This document shows positions 10,190 to 20,119 of a DNA stretch of 64,000 bases, one piece after another. Both the position numbers and the translations under genes were made by a program. The DNA is taken from positions 1,488,001-1,552,000 of the forward strand of contig NZ_VFMJ01000001.1 of NCBI RefSeq assembly GCF_006715005.1, written 5' to 3'. The notes beneath the pieces were generated by a model that saw only the letters and a program-made list of their open reading frames with translations, was not told the DNA's origin and searched no databases. Every line of letters begins with the position of its first letter. Positions within the stretch are counted from its first letter, which is position 1. The stretch is from Serratia marcescens. Lineage in GTDB: Bacteria > Pseudomonadota > Gammaproteobacteria > Enterobacterales > Enterobacteriaceae.

Positions 10190-11572
10190 GTGAGCACAGT
10201 TTCTTTTTCTTCCCTGCCTCTGCCAGCCGAACAGTTGGCCAACCTCAACGAACTGGGGTACGCCAAAATGACGCCGGTGCAGGCCGCTGCGTTGCCCGCC
10301 ATCCTGCAAGGGCGAGACGTGCGCGCCAAGGCGAAAACCGGTAGCGGTAAAACGGCGGCGTTCGGCATTGGTTTGCTGAATAACATTGTCGTTGCTCAGG
10401 TTGCCACGCAGGCGCTGGTGCTCTGTCCCACCCGCGAGCTGGCCGATCAGGTGAGCAAAGAACTGCGCCGCCTGGCGCGCTTCACGCAAAACATCAAAAT
10501 CCTGACGCTGTGCGGCGGCCAACCTATGGGTCCACAGCTCGATTCGCTGGTGCACGCACCGCATATCGTGGTGGGAACGCCGGGCCGCATTCAGGAGCAC
10601 CTGCGCAAGAAAACGCTGCAGCTGGACGAGCTGAAGGTGCTGGTGCTGGATGAGGCCGACCGTATGCTGGATATGGGCTTCGCCGACGACATCGACGATG
10701 TGATCAGCTACACGCCGCCGCAGCGTCAGACGCTGCTGTTTTCCGCCACCTACCCGGCAGGCATCGAACGCATCAGCGATCGCGTTCAGCGCCAGCCGCA
10801 GAGCGTCGAAGTGGACGATGACGAAGCGCAGACCGCCATCGAACAGCGTTTCTATGAAACCACGCGCGATCAGCGCCCGGCGCTGCTGGTGTCGGCCATT
10901 CGTTATCATCAACCTGCGTCCTGCGTGGTGTTCTGCAATACCAAACGCGATTGCCAAACGGTGCTTGAGGCCCTGGAGGCCCGCGGCATCAGCGCACTGG
11001 CGCTGCATGGCGATCTGGAGCAGCGTGACCGCGACCAGGTGTTGGTGCGTTTCGCCAATCGCAGTTGCCGGGTGTTGGTAGCGACCGACGTTGCCGCACG
11101 CGGGCTGGACATCAAAGAACTGGAGCTGGTGGTTAACTACGAACTGGCGTTCGATCCTGAAGTGCATGTGCACCGTATCGGTCGTACCGGCCGCGCCGGC
11201 ATGAGCGGGCTGGCGATCAGCCTGTGCACGCCGCAGGAAATGGCGCGGGCGCACGCGATTGAAGACTACCTGCAGATGACCATTGCCTGGGCGCCGGTGT
11301 CCGAGCTGAGCGGGGCCGCCAACGGTTCGCTGGAGGCGGAGATGGTGACGCTGTGCATCGATGGCGGCCGTAAGGCGAAGATCCGCCCCGGCGATATCCT
11401 TGGCGCGCTGACCGGCGATGCCGGGCTGACGGCGGCGGAAGTGGGCAAGATCGACATGTTCCCGGTACACGCCTACGTCGCGATCCGTAAAGCCAGCGCG
11501 CGCAAGGCGCTGCAGCAGCTGCAACAGGGCAAAATCAAAGGCAAGAGCTGCAAGGTGCGGCTGCTGAAATAA
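10190..11572 (+). CDS. dbpA: ATP-dependent RNA helicase DbpA
   Basis: 460 residues, a DEAD-box helicase that acts in late assembly of the 50S ribosomal subunit. Motifs in order: Q-motif region with MTPVQAAALPAIL, Walker A AKTGSGKTA, PTRELA, DEADRMLD, SAT, ARGLD and HRIGRTGRAG. The C-terminal domain (about 385-460, LCIDGGRKAKIRPGDILGALTG) is the DbpA RNA-binding domain, which in E. coli recognises hairpin 92 of 23S rRNA. The start is GTG after an AAGAG site. It is a single gene between the cold-shock terminator and yebG. Confidence 0.97.
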   Translation: MSTVSFSSLPLPAEQLANLNELGYAKMTPVQAAALPAILQGRDVRAKAKTGSGKTAAFGIGLLNNIVVAQVATQALVLCPTRELADQVSKELRRLARFTQNIKILTLCGGQPMGPQLDSLVHAPHIVVGTPGRIQEHLRKKTLQLDELKVLVLDEADRMLDMGFADDIDDVISYTPPQRQTLLFSATYPAGIERISDRVQRQPQSVEVDDDEAQTAIEQRFYETTRDQRPALLVSAIRYHQPASCVVFCNTKRDCQTVLEALEARGISALALHGDLEQRDRDQVLVRFANRSCRVLVATDVAARGLDIKELELVVNYELAFDPEVHVHRIGRTGRAGMSGLAISLCTPQEMARAHAIEDYLQMTIAWAPVSELSGAANGSLEAEMVTLCIDGGRKAKIRPGDILGALTGDAGLTAAEVGKIDMFPVHAYVAIRKASARKALQQLQQGKIKGKSCKVRLLK

Positions 11573-11618
11573 GCCGAAGGCGGGTGGCGGTTTGCCTTCC
11601 CGCCGCTATCTATTTATA

Positions 11619-11634
11619 CTGTATGTAATTACAG
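11619..11634. promoter_or_regulatory. LexA (SOS) box upstream of yebG
   Basis: CTGTATGTAATTACAG fits the CTG-N10-CAG LexA consensus, with the favoured TA flank and an AT-rich centre. It lies 26 bases before the yebG start, and yebG is a known SOS gene in E. coli. Confidence 0.92.
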
Positions 11635-11660
11635 TTATTTGAGTATTTGAGGACGCACGC

Positions 11661-11984
11661 ATGGCGGTTGAAGTTAAATATGTGGTGGTGAGAAACGGTG
11701 AGGAAAAAATGACTTTCGCGAGCAAGAAAGAAGCCGACGCCTACGACAAAATGCTGGATTTGGCGGATAACCTCGGAGAGTGGCTGCAACAGGCGCCGCT
11801 GAACCTGGACGACGAACAGCGCGACGGGCTGAGCTTCTTCCTGGCAGAGAATAAGGACGCACTGGGCCTGATTCTGCGCGGCGCATCGCCGGCGGAAACC
11901 GGCAAAAAACCGACGGAAGCGAAAGCGAAAAAAACGGCCTCTAACTCAAAAGAGGGATCTGCGTCAGAAAAGCAAGCGGCATAA
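11661..11984 (+). CDS. yebG: DNA-damage-inducible YebG family protein
   Basis: 107 residues. The first 75 match YebG (MAVEVKYVVVRNGEEKMTF, then KKEADAYDKMLD), a small SOS-induced protein of unresolved biochemical role. The C-terminal tail is lysine- and alanine-rich (KKPTEAKAKKTA) and looks disordered, possibly nucleic-acid binding. It is directly behind a LexA box, and the yqfB homologue begins 39 bases downstream, so the two may share a transcript. Confidence 0.92.
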   Translation: MAVEVKYVVVRNGEEKMTFASKKEADAYDKMLDLADNLGEWLQQAPLNLDDEQRDGLSFFLAENKDALGLILRGASPAETGKKPTEAKAKKTASNSKEGSASEKQAA

Positions 11985-12023
11985 TGACTTATGTTGCGGT
12001 ATTGTGATGAAAAAGGATCTAAA

Positions 12024-12332
12024 ATGAGCCGTGAAATAACTTTCTTCAGCCGCTTCGAGCAAGACATTCTGGCCGGGCGCAAAACCATCACCATTCGGGA
12101 TGCCAGTGAGTCGCACTTCGAACCGGGCGAGGTATTGCGCGTAAGCCGCAATGAAGACGGCGTATTTTTCTGCTTTATCGAAGTGCTGTCGGTAACGCCG
12201 GTGCGCCTGGATGCGCTGACCGAACGCCACGCACAGCAGGAGAACATGTCGCTGGGCGAACTGAAGCAGGTGATCAAGGAAATCTATCCGGGCCTGGATG
12301 CGCTGTTTGTCATCGAGTTCGTCAAACGGTAA
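12024..12332 (+). CDS. yqfB: N(4)-acetylcytidine amidohydrolase YqfB (ASCH domain)
   Basis: 102 residues covering one ASCH domain. E. coli YqfB hydrolyses N4-acetylcytidine to cytidine and acetate; the three residues reported as catalytic there (Lys21, Thr24, Glu74) align with Lys20, Thr23 and Glu73 here, within GRKTITIRD and HAQQEN. ATG 12024 (M-S-R-E-I-T-F-F) after AAAGGAT was chosen over an open frame from 11991. In E. coli yqfB is not next to yebG, so its location is lineage-specific; it may be co-transcribed with yebG under LexA control. Confidence 0.88.
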   Translation: MSREITFFSRFEQDILAGRKTITIRDASESHFEPGEVLRVSRNEDGVFFCFIEVLSVTPVRLDALTERHAQQENMSLGELKQVIKEIYPGLDALFVIEFVKR

Positions 12333-12402
12333 CTCTTTGCCGAAACCCTGTTGTGAGCCAGGGATGGGCGCCCGGATAGCGCTAATCACAACGGGAGGAC
12401 AT

Positions 12403-12762
12403 ATGAAAAAAACGGGTTTGGCTATCGCCTTGTTGGCCATGATGGGAGCATCGACTGCGGTGTGGGCGCAGGATCAAGAGCAACGCACCGCCAAGGTGGG
12501 GCAGTGTGCCGGTCTGCAGCCGGCCGATATTGCCGCTCAGGTCAAGCGTGATTTCTTGCAGAACCGCATCACGCGCTGGGAGGCAGACAAAAAGCTGCTG
12601 GGCACCGCAACTCCGATCGCCTGGGTCAGCCCGGATGCCATCACCGGCAAGGATCAGGTGTGGCAGGTGCCGCTGACGGTGCGGGGTACCAAGATGGATA
12701 AAACCTACAACGTGACGCTCAACTGCAACACCGGCGAGATTGCCTACAGCGAGCCGCAGTAA
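12403..12762 (+). CDS. yebF: YebF family secreted protein
   Basis: 119 residues with a Sec signal peptide (MKKTGLAIALLAMMG..., likely cleaved after A-V-W-A). The mature part aligns with E. coli YebF through VKRDFLQNRITRW, PIAWVSPDAITGKDQVW and VPLTVRG, and keeps two cysteines (in GQCAGL and LNCNTG) able to form a disulfide. E. coli YebF is notable for reaching the culture medium by way of the periplasm and outer-membrane porins; its function is unknown. The start follows GGAGG. Nearness to yebG and purT repeats the E. coli neighbourhood. Confidence 0.85.
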   Translation: MKKTGLAIALLAMMGASTAVWAQDQEQRTAKVGQCAGLQPADIAAQVKRDFLQNRITRWEADKKLLGTATPIAWVSPDAITGKDQVWQVPLTVRGTKMDKTYNVTLNCNTGEIAYSEPQ

Positions 12763-12785
12763 TACTTTCCCGCAATAAAATAAAA

Positions 12786-12807
12786 AAGCCCGCCGAGCGG
12801 CGGGCTT
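12786..12807. terminator. bidirectional terminator between yebF and yceB
   Basis: Stem AAGCCCGCC/GGCGGGCTT with a 4-base loop. The A run before it (12782-12787) gives a T tract on the minus strand, serving yceB; on the plus strand the T run is short. Confidence 0.85.
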
Positions 12808-12823
12808 GATGCATCAAACGCGG

Positions 12824-13387
12824 TCAGTCGCTAAACGGGATCACCAGTTCACCCGGTTTCACTTCCAATCCCTTTGCCAGTTTTTTCGCCAGCGCTTCGG
12901 TTTTGCTGTTGTCAGGATTCAGCACATAAGCCGGCTTTTGGTCGAAGTAAGACTTCAGCGACTGATTCAGGTATGGCGTCAGCGCTTTCATCACCGTCTG
13001 CATTTTTTCCGGCTGTACGCTGTAATCGGTCAACTCCATATCCTTCAGGTAAATGGCGCCCTGTGCGCGGTCGTAAACCGGCTGCGCTTTCAGCGTCAGC
13101 TTAAGATCCGCCGTCTGCGGGCCGAGAATCGACGTGATGTTGACCTTGGCGTCGCCGGAAAGGGTGACTTTACCCGGTTCGCTGCGGCCGATCTGGCTTT
13201 GCAGCTGAGTCAGCACGATGTTGGCGTCCACCAGGCCGGGCACGCCGATCTGCTTCTGATAGTCGTTGTGTTTCTGCAGGTAATCATTCACTTCCTGCTC
13301 GCTCAGGGTGTATTGGGTCAGTTGATTGCAACCGGCCAATACGCCGGCGAACAGCAGGGCGGCTGCGCCCATCAGGATCTTCTTCAT
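12824..13387 (-). CDS. yceB: YceB family outer-membrane lipoprotein (DUF1439)
   Basis: 187 residues with a lipoprotein signal ending in the lipobox L-A-G-C (Cys20) and Asn at +2, which favours sorting to the outer membrane. The mature part matches E. coli YceB closely, for example NQLTQYTLSEQEVN and AKKLAKGLEVKPGE. The DUF1439 fold resembles lipid-binding proteins, but a role is not established. It lies 152 bases downstream of the ABC1-kinase gene on the same strand; in E. coli yceB directly follows grxB, so the kinase gene is an extra gene here. Confidence 0.9.
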   Translation of the reverse strand: MKKILMGAAALLFAGVLAGCNQLTQYTLSEQEVNDYLQKHNDYQKQIGVPGLVDANIVLTQLQSQIGRSEPGKVTLSGDAKVNITSILGPQTADLKLTLKAQPVYDRAQGAIYLKDMELTDYSVQPEKMQTVMKALTPYLNQSLKSYFDQKPAYVLNPDNSKTEALAKKLAKGLEVKPGELVIPFSD

Positions 13388-13539
13388 TCATGCCTCATTG
13401 CGACTGCTGGCGAAAAGTGCTGCAGATAATTGATTAATCATTATAAACGTTCCGCCTGCGCGTGAAAACGGCAGGCGGCGATGTGCAGAGGATAGTGCGC
13501 GCAAAAGTGGGTGAGACCTATCGGATAACGCCGAAAGCG

Positions 13540-15180
13540 TCAGCGCCGCAGTCGCAGCGCCAAGAGAATCACGCCGGCCAGGCAGGCTGCGCCGCCCAAC
13601 AGTGGGAACAGCGGAATCCCCCACAGCCGCAGCGACGAATGCATCAGATAAGGCGCCAGCCCCAGGGCAAAAGCGGCGGTGACGATGGCGATAGCCAGGG
13701 TGACGGCGGCGCGTTCCAGCGCTTTGCTCAACTGGCCGAGGTTACTGACGTTGATATCGGCATTGAGCTGCCCGCGTTTGAGGCGGCGAACCAGTAGGCG
13801 CAGGGTTTGCGGCAGCTCCTCTCCGGCATCGAGCGCTTCCCCGCCCAGGGCCAACAACCGCTGGCGCACGGCGTCGGGGGCATAGCGCTGCAGCACCGTT
13901 TGTTGCAGCATCGGTTTGAGCGTGGCTACGATGTCGAAGGCCGGATCCAACCGATGCAGCACGCCGTCGGCGGTGATTAATGCCTTGAACAGCAGGACCA
14001 GGTCGGGCGGCAACGCCAGCTGGTGTTCACGCGCCATCACCAGCAGGTCGGTCAAGGCTTTGCCCAGCGTCAGGGTGGCGGCGGCCTGTTTGTCGAGAAA
14101 GTTTTGCGCCGCCAACTCCAGATCCATCAGGTCCAACGGTTCGCTGTCCGACCAGGCGATCAGCGTGTTAACGATGCCTTCGGATTGGCGATCGGCGATG
14201 GCCTGCAGCAGCAGCAGCAACTGGTTGCGCCGCCGCTCGGACAGCTGGCCCACCATACCGAAGTCGATAAAACCGACGCGGTCACCGCTCAGCGCCATGA
14301 CGTTGCCGGGGTGGGGATCGGCGTGATACAGCCGATGCTCCAGCACCATGCTCATAAAGGCGCGGGCGCCGCGTTGCGCCAGCAGCGGGCCGTCAAAGCC
14401 TGCCGCCGCCAATTGCTGAGGGTTCTCCGGCGCGGTACCGGGCAAGTATTCCTGCACTAACAGACGCGGAGACGACCATTGCCAATAGATTTTCGGCACG
14501 ACCACGTCGGGTTCTCGTGCAAACATCTTGGCGACGCGATCGCAGTTATGCCCTTCGTGAGTTAAATCCAGCTCGTGATTGAGCGCCGTCGCCAGCGCTC
14601 GGACCATCTGCCGCGGCCGATAGCGTGCCAGCGTGGGGCTCTGCTGCTCCACGGTTTCCGCCAGCGAGGCCAGCAGCCGCAGATCGGCGTGGATGGTTTT
14701 CGCCAAACCGGGCCGCAGCACTTTCACCACTACCTGTTCGCCGCTGTGCAAGCGGGCGCGGTAAATTTGCGCCATCGATGCCGCGGCCAGCGGCGTGCGA
14801 TCGAATTCGGCAAACAGGTGCTCGGGTTCGTCCCCCAGATCGGCGATGATCTGCGGCGCCAGTATCTCCCATGGCAATACCGCCGCCTGGCTGTGCAGGC
14901 GATCCAGTTCGTCGGTCCACGCCGGATCCAGGAGGTCAGAACGCGTGGCCAGGATCTGACCGAATTTGACGAAGGTGGGGCCCAGCGCCTCGAGTGCTTC
15001 CCGCAGCCTTTCAGGCAGGGTCTGTGCGTCCTGCAGGGCGGGCTCGCCGCGGACACCGCGCAGCAATGCCCCCAGCCCCAGCAAGCGCAGAACGTCTTGC
15101 AGACCATAACGGATCAGAACGGAGGTAATTTCCTTCAGCCGCGCCCGATCGCGAGCGGTGGCGAGCACCATTTTCAACAT
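13540..15180 (-). CDS. AarF/UbiB/ABC1-family atypical kinase (paralogue, not canonical ubiB)
   Basis: 546 residues. ABC1 hallmarks are intact: KFGQ at 72-75 with the following SDLLDP segment, the Ala-rich loop AAAS at 132-135, Lys153 in VVVKVLRPG, HADPHPGN at 286-293 and DFG at 306-308. Two hydrophobic helices close the chain (about 490-515 and 523-543), as in UbiB, so it is probably anchored in the inner membrane. UbiB itself supports ubiquinone synthesis and normally lies in ubiE-ubiJ-ubiB; this copy lies 34 bases behind grxB and is likely co-transcribed with it. ATG 15180 follows AAGGACA; the open frame upstream runs into grxB. Substrate is unknown. Confidence 0.88.
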   Translation of the reverse strand: MLKMVLATARDRARLKEITSVLIRYGLQDVLRLLGLGALLRGVRGEPALQDAQTLPERLREALEALGPTFVKFGQILATRSDLLDPAWTDELDRLHSQAAVLPWEILAPQIIADLGDEPEHLFAEFDRTPLAAASMAQIYRARLHSGEQVVVKVLRPGLAKTIHADLRLLASLAETVEQQSPTLARYRPRQMVRALATALNHELDLTHEGHNCDRVAKMFAREPDVVVPKIYWQWSSPRLLVQEYLPGTAPENPQQLAAAGFDGPLLAQRGARAFMSMVLEHRLYHADPHPGNVMALSGDRVGFIDFGMVGQLSERRRNQLLLLLQAIADRQSEGIVNTLIAWSDSEPLDLMDLELAAQNFLDKQAAATLTLGKALTDLLVMAREHQLALPPDLVLLFKALITADGVLHRLDPAFDIVATLKPMLQQTVLQRYAPDAVRQRLLALGGEALDAGEELPQTLRLLVRRLKRGQLNADINVSNLGQLSKALERAAVTLAIAIVTAAFALGLAPYLMHSSLRLWGIPLFPLLGGAACLAGVILLALRLRR

Positions 15181-15214
15181 CAGTACGCCATGTCCTTTTT
15201 GTGACTCTCGAACG

Positions 15215-15862
15215 TTATTGTTCCATATCCAGCAGCAACGGCACCTCGCTGCGCTGCGCCATGCGGTTGCGGTAGGCTTCCACGTTATCCGGCAGCGCAA
15301 CCCCGGCGACGATCGACAACGAACGCAGCAGCGGGAACAGGTGAATGTCGTCCTCGGACAGCTCGCCGTTCACCGCGTCGGCGGAGACGATCAGCGGTGA
15401 CAGCGCTTGCAGATCGGCTTCCAGTTCGGCGATCAGATCGGCGCTGTTGGCGAGATGCTCGGCGAAATCACCGATTGACGCCTGCTTCTTATCGATAAAG
15501 TAACGGCGGGCGCTGTCGGTGGCAAATTCTTCGAAGTCGGCATGTGCAATACGCGGCAGCAGCAATTTTGCGCTGTAGCTGCCGGCCCGCTGCAGCCACT
15601 CGGCGATGGCCGGGTTGGTGCGGCCGGTCAGCACCGGCTTACCGTCCAGGCTATCGACATAGCGCACGATATCCAGGCTTTCCGGCATCGCCTCGCCATT
15701 GTCCTTGACTAGGATCGGCACCATTTTCTGGCCGATCAGGTTGAACGGGGTCGTCTCATCGTCATTGAGCAACGTGACCAGGCGAATCGGCAAACGTTTC
15801 AGGCCGAAAATCATGCGGGCTTTAACGCAGAATGGGCAATGATCGTAAATGAACAGTTTCAT
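15215..15862 (-). CDS. grxB: glutaredoxin 2
   Basis: 215 residues. N-terminal thioredoxin-like domain with the CPFC active site at 9-12 (KLFIYDHCPFC), a cis-proline segment KMVPIL, and a C-terminal all-helical domain as in glutathione transferases. Glutaredoxin 2 is the large monomeric glutaredoxin that reduces disulfides and glutathionylated proteins with glutathione. Upstream neighbour in E. coli is mdtH; here an 82-residue gene lies between. The ABC1 kinase gene follows after 34 bases. Confidence 0.96.
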   Translation of the reverse strand: MKLFIYDHCPFCVKARMIFGLKRLPIRLVTLLNDDETTPFNLIGQKMVPILVKDNGEAMPESLDIVRYVDSLDGKPVLTGRTNPAIAEWLQRAGSYSAKLLLPRIAHADFEEFATDSARRYFIDKKQASIGDFAEHLANSADLIAELEADLQALSPLIVSADAVNGELSEDDIHLFPLLRSLSIVAGVALPDNVEAYRNRMAQRSEVPLLLDMEQ

Positions 15863-15989
15863 GCTTGCTCCGGGTTGTCAGGTTTTAACAGCAATAGTTA
15901 CCACAGCTTATCGAGGCTGTCTTGACGTGCGTGTGTTGGATGGTGCGCTATTGCGATATTGCCCGCGCAACAGGCGCGGGCGAGGGGCG

Positions 15990-16238
15990 TTATTTCTTGG
16001 CCGGTACCGAGTTGAGCACGTCGATCAGGTGAATGCGGGCCTGTTCCAGATCGACCCGATCGCGCTCGTTGGCGGCGGAGACGACCTGCAGCTGTTTGAT
16101 GATATCGCTTTTCAGCGCGCTGTCGCCGGCGATGATGTGAGCCAGCGCTTTTTCCACCAGGGTGGAGCGCGCGTAAATCATGCGCAGGTTCAATATCATA
16201 TGTTCGAGCAGTTGCGGTAACTTCGCTTCTTCAATCAT
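15990..16238 (-). CDS. small helical protein of unknown function
   Basis: 82 residues, M-I-E-E-A-K-L-P to S-V-P-A-K-K. Not recognised. It lacks a signal peptide, cysteine, proline-rich or hydrophobic segments, and the spacing of Leu, Ile and Val suggests two or three amphipathic helices. An AGGAGCC-type site lies about 8 bases before the ATG (reverse complement of 16239-16256), and base composition at third positions is like neighbouring genes, so it is probably real. It lies tandem between mdtH and grxB on the minus strand. Confidence 0.7.
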   Translation of the reverse strand: MIEEAKLPQLLEHMILNLRMIYARSTLVEKALAHIIAGDSALKSDIIKQLQVVSAANERDRVDLEQARIHLIDVLNSVPAKK

Positions 16239-16310
16239 GCCGACGGGCTCCTGTGAGGTTTTTACTAACAGGATAGCAGCTGTTGCCGATTCGGCCGGAT
16301 TTCTACGGCG

Positions 16311-17861
<1,551 letters not shown>

Positions 17862-18446
17862 ATGTTCGGCTATCGCTCTGCATCGCCAAAAGTACGTCTT
17901 ACAACCGACCGGATGGTGGTCCGTTTAGTGCATGAACGGGATGCCTATCGCCTGGCGGATTATTATGCCGAGAACCGGACCTTTCTCAAACCCTGGGAGC
18001 CGGTGCGCGACGAAAGCCACTGTTATCCTTCCGGCTGGCAGGCGCGCCTGGGCATGATCACCGAAATGCAAAAACAGGGCAGCGCCTACTATTTTATCCT
18101 GCTCGATCCGGAAGAACAGGAAGTGCGCGGCGTGGCCAACTTCAGCAACGTGCTGCGCGGTTCGTTTCACGCCTGTTTCCTCGGTTATTCACTGGGGGAG
18201 AAATGGCAGGGACAAGGGCTGATGTTCGAAGCCTTGCAGTCCGCTATCCGTTATATGCTGCGCCAACAGCGCATGCACCGCATCATGGCCAACTATATGC
18301 CTCACAACCAGCGCAGCGGCGCACTGCTGACGCGTCTGGGATTTGAACGCGAAGGTTACGCCAAGGATTACCTGCTGATCGACGGCAAGTGGCAAGACCA
18401 CGTTTTGACGGCATACACCAATAAAGAGTGGCTACCCCCACGTTGA
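17862..18446 (+). CDS. rimJ: ribosomal protein S5 alanine N-acetyltransferase
   Basis: 194 residues of the GNAT superfamily. It acetylates the N-terminal alanine of ribosomal protein S5 and assists 30S assembly. The acetyl-CoA loop is [13 protein letters not shown] and the C-terminal part [22 protein letters not shown] is diagnostic of RimJ. Start at ATG 17862 (M-F-G-Y-R-S) by homology, after GGGGGAA; another ATG is one codon upstream. First gene of a plus-strand run rimJ-yceH-mviM-murJ with 9 bases to yceH. Confidence 0.95.
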   Translation: MFGYRSASPKVRLTTDRMVVRLVHERDAYRLADYYAENRTFLKPWEPVRDESHCYPSGWQARLGMITEMQKQGSAYYFILLDPEEQEVRGVANFSNVLRGSFHACFLGYSLGEKWQGQGLMFEALQSAIRYMLRQQRMHRIMANYMPHNQRSGALLTRLGFEREGYAKDYLLIDGKWQDHVLTAYTNKEWLPPR

Positions 18447-18455
18447 GGCCAAACG

Positions 18456-19100
18456 ATGAAATATGAATTGAACGCCAGAGAGGCGCGGGTCATCGGCTGC
18501 CTGTTGGAAAAACAGGTCACGACCCCGGATCAATACCCGCTTTCGCTTAACGCCATTACCCTGGCGTGCAACCAAAAAACCAACCGCGAGCCGGTGATGG
18601 ATCTGAGCGAAAGCGAGGTGCAGCAACTGCTGGATCTGTTGCTGCGCAAACATTTCCTGCGCACCCTCAGCGGGTTCGGCAACCGGGTAGTCAAGTACGA
18701 ACAGCGGTTTTGCAACTCCGAGTTTGGCCAACTGAAACTTTCGCCCGCCGAACTGGCGGTGATCGCCACCTTATTGCTGCGCGGCGCGCAAACGCCGGGC
18801 GAACTGCGCACCCGCACCAACCGGATGCACGAGTTCAACGATGTCAGCGAGGTTGAACAGGTGCTGCAGCAGCTGGCCACGCGGGAAGATGGCCCGTTCG
18901 TGGTGCGCCTGGCGCGTGAGCCGGGCAAACGCGAAAGTCGGTTCATGCACCTGTTCAGCGGCCAGATTGATGAGGCCCCGGCGGCGCTTGAGTCTGAAGA
19001 CGACGGCGACCTGAGCGCCAGGGTCAGCGCATTGGAAAACGAAGTGTCGGAATTGAAACGGCTGGTGCAACATCTGTTGGCGAGGGAAGCGAATGACTAA
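18456..19100 (+). CDS. yceH: YceH family protein (DUF480)
   Basis: 214 residues. Two winged-helix-like repeats make up the DUF480 fold: the first carries [22 protein letters not shown], the second [23 protein letters not shown]. The C-terminal 30 residues form a short coiled coil ([20 protein letters not shown]). Function unknown; the gene almost always lies by rimJ and mviM. Its stop overlaps the mviM start by 8 bases, so the two are translationally coupled. Confidence 0.94.
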   Translation: MKYELNAREARVIGCLLEKQVTTPDQYPLSLNAITLACNQKTNREPVMDLSESEVQQLLDLLLRKHFLRTLSGFGNRVVKYEQRFCNSEFGQLKLSPAELAVIATLLLRGAQTPGELRTRTNRMHEFNDVSEVEQVLQQLATREDGPFVVRLAREPGKRESRFMHLFSGQIDEAPAALESEDDGDLSARVSALENEVSELKRLVQHLLAREAND

Positions 19101-20013
19101 ATTGCGTGTGGGCGTGGTGGGATTGGGCAGTATTGCGCAGAAGGCTTACCTGCCAATCCTCGGCCAGGCGGCGGATTGGACGCTGGTGGGCGGTTTTTCG
19201 CCCAACCAGCAAAAAGCGCAGCCGCTGTGCGACAGCTACCGTATGGCCTGTTTTTCCCGGCTGGACAGCCTGGCCGAACAGTGCGACGCGGTGTTTGTTC
19301 ACAGCAGCACCGCCAGCCATTTTTCGGTGATAGGCGAGCTGCTGAACCGCGGCGTGCACGTTTACGTCGATAAGCCGCTGGCGGAAACGCTGGAGCAGGG
19401 CGAGCAGTTGCTCGAGTTGGCCGAGCGGCGAGGCAAGACGCTGATGGTGGGGTTCAACCGCCGTTTCGCGCCGCTTTACCGGCAGCTCAAGCAGCAAATG
19501 AACCAGCCGGCCTCTATTCGCATGGATAAACATCGGGCGGACAGCGTCGGTCCGCACGATCTGCGTTTTACCCTGTTGGATGACTACCTGCACGTGGTGG
19601 ACACCGCGCTGTGGCTGGCGGGCGGGCGTGAGCAACTGCTGAGCGGCCGTTTGCACGCCAACGCCGCCGGTGAAATGCTGTACGCTGAGCACCACTTCGC
19701 CTGCGGCGACACGCAGGTAACGACCAGCATGCATCGCCGGGGCGGCAGCCAGCGTGAAAGCGTGCAGGCGGTGACCGACGGCGCGCTGTATCAGTTAACC
19801 GACATGCGTCACTGGCGGCGCGAAGACGCGCAGGGCGAGTTGGAACAGCCGGTACCGGGCTGGCAAAGCACGCTGGTGCAACGCGGTTTCGACGGGGCGG
19901 TGCGGCATTTCCTCAGTACCGTCGCCAACCAGAGCGTGCCGGAAACCGGTGGCGAACAGGCGCTGGTCGCCCAGCGGGTGGTCGAGCGTTTGCTGCGGGA
20001 TAACTCTATGTAA
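19093..20013 (+). CDS. mviM: Gfo/Idh/MocA-family oxidoreductase MviM
   Basis: 306 residues. N-terminal Rossmann fold with [17 protein letters not shown] as the dinucleotide loop and the conserved [20 protein letters not shown] segment (catalytic Lys in DKP), followed by a C-terminal beta-sheet domain. The NAD(P)-dependent substrate is not known. It lies directly upstream of murJ, as in other enterobacteria, across 106 bases that hold a hairpin. Confidence 0.93.
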   Translation: MTKLRVGVVGLGSIAQKAYLPILGQAADWTLVGGFSPNQQKAQPLCDSYRMACFSRLDSLAEQCDAVFVHSSTASHFSVIGELLNRGVHVYVDKPLAETLEQGEQLLELAERRGKTLMVGFNRRFAPLYRQLKQQMNQPASIRMDKHRADSVGPHDLRFTLLDDYLHVVDTALWLAGGREQLLSGRLHANAAGEMLYAEHHFACGDTQVTTSMHRRGGSQRESVQAVTDGALYQLTDMRHWRREDAQGELEQPVPGWQSTLVQRGFDGAVRHFLSTVANQSVPETGGEQALVAQRVVERLLRDNSM

Positions 20014-20069
20014 CATATGGCGGTAGCTATTCTTTTCCGGATGCGTAAACTGAGCCGATTGTTTCACTG

Positions 20070-20089
20070 ACGCCTGCTGTTGCAGGCGT
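20070..20089. other. hairpin in the mviM-murJ gap
   Basis: Perfect inverted repeat ACGCCTGC/GCAGGCGT around a TGTT loop, 30 bases before the murJ start. There is no T tract, so it is more likely a leader structure or weak attenuator than a full terminator. Confidence 0.5.
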
Positions 20090-20119
20090 TGATATTTACG
20101 GTACCTATCAGACAACCAC

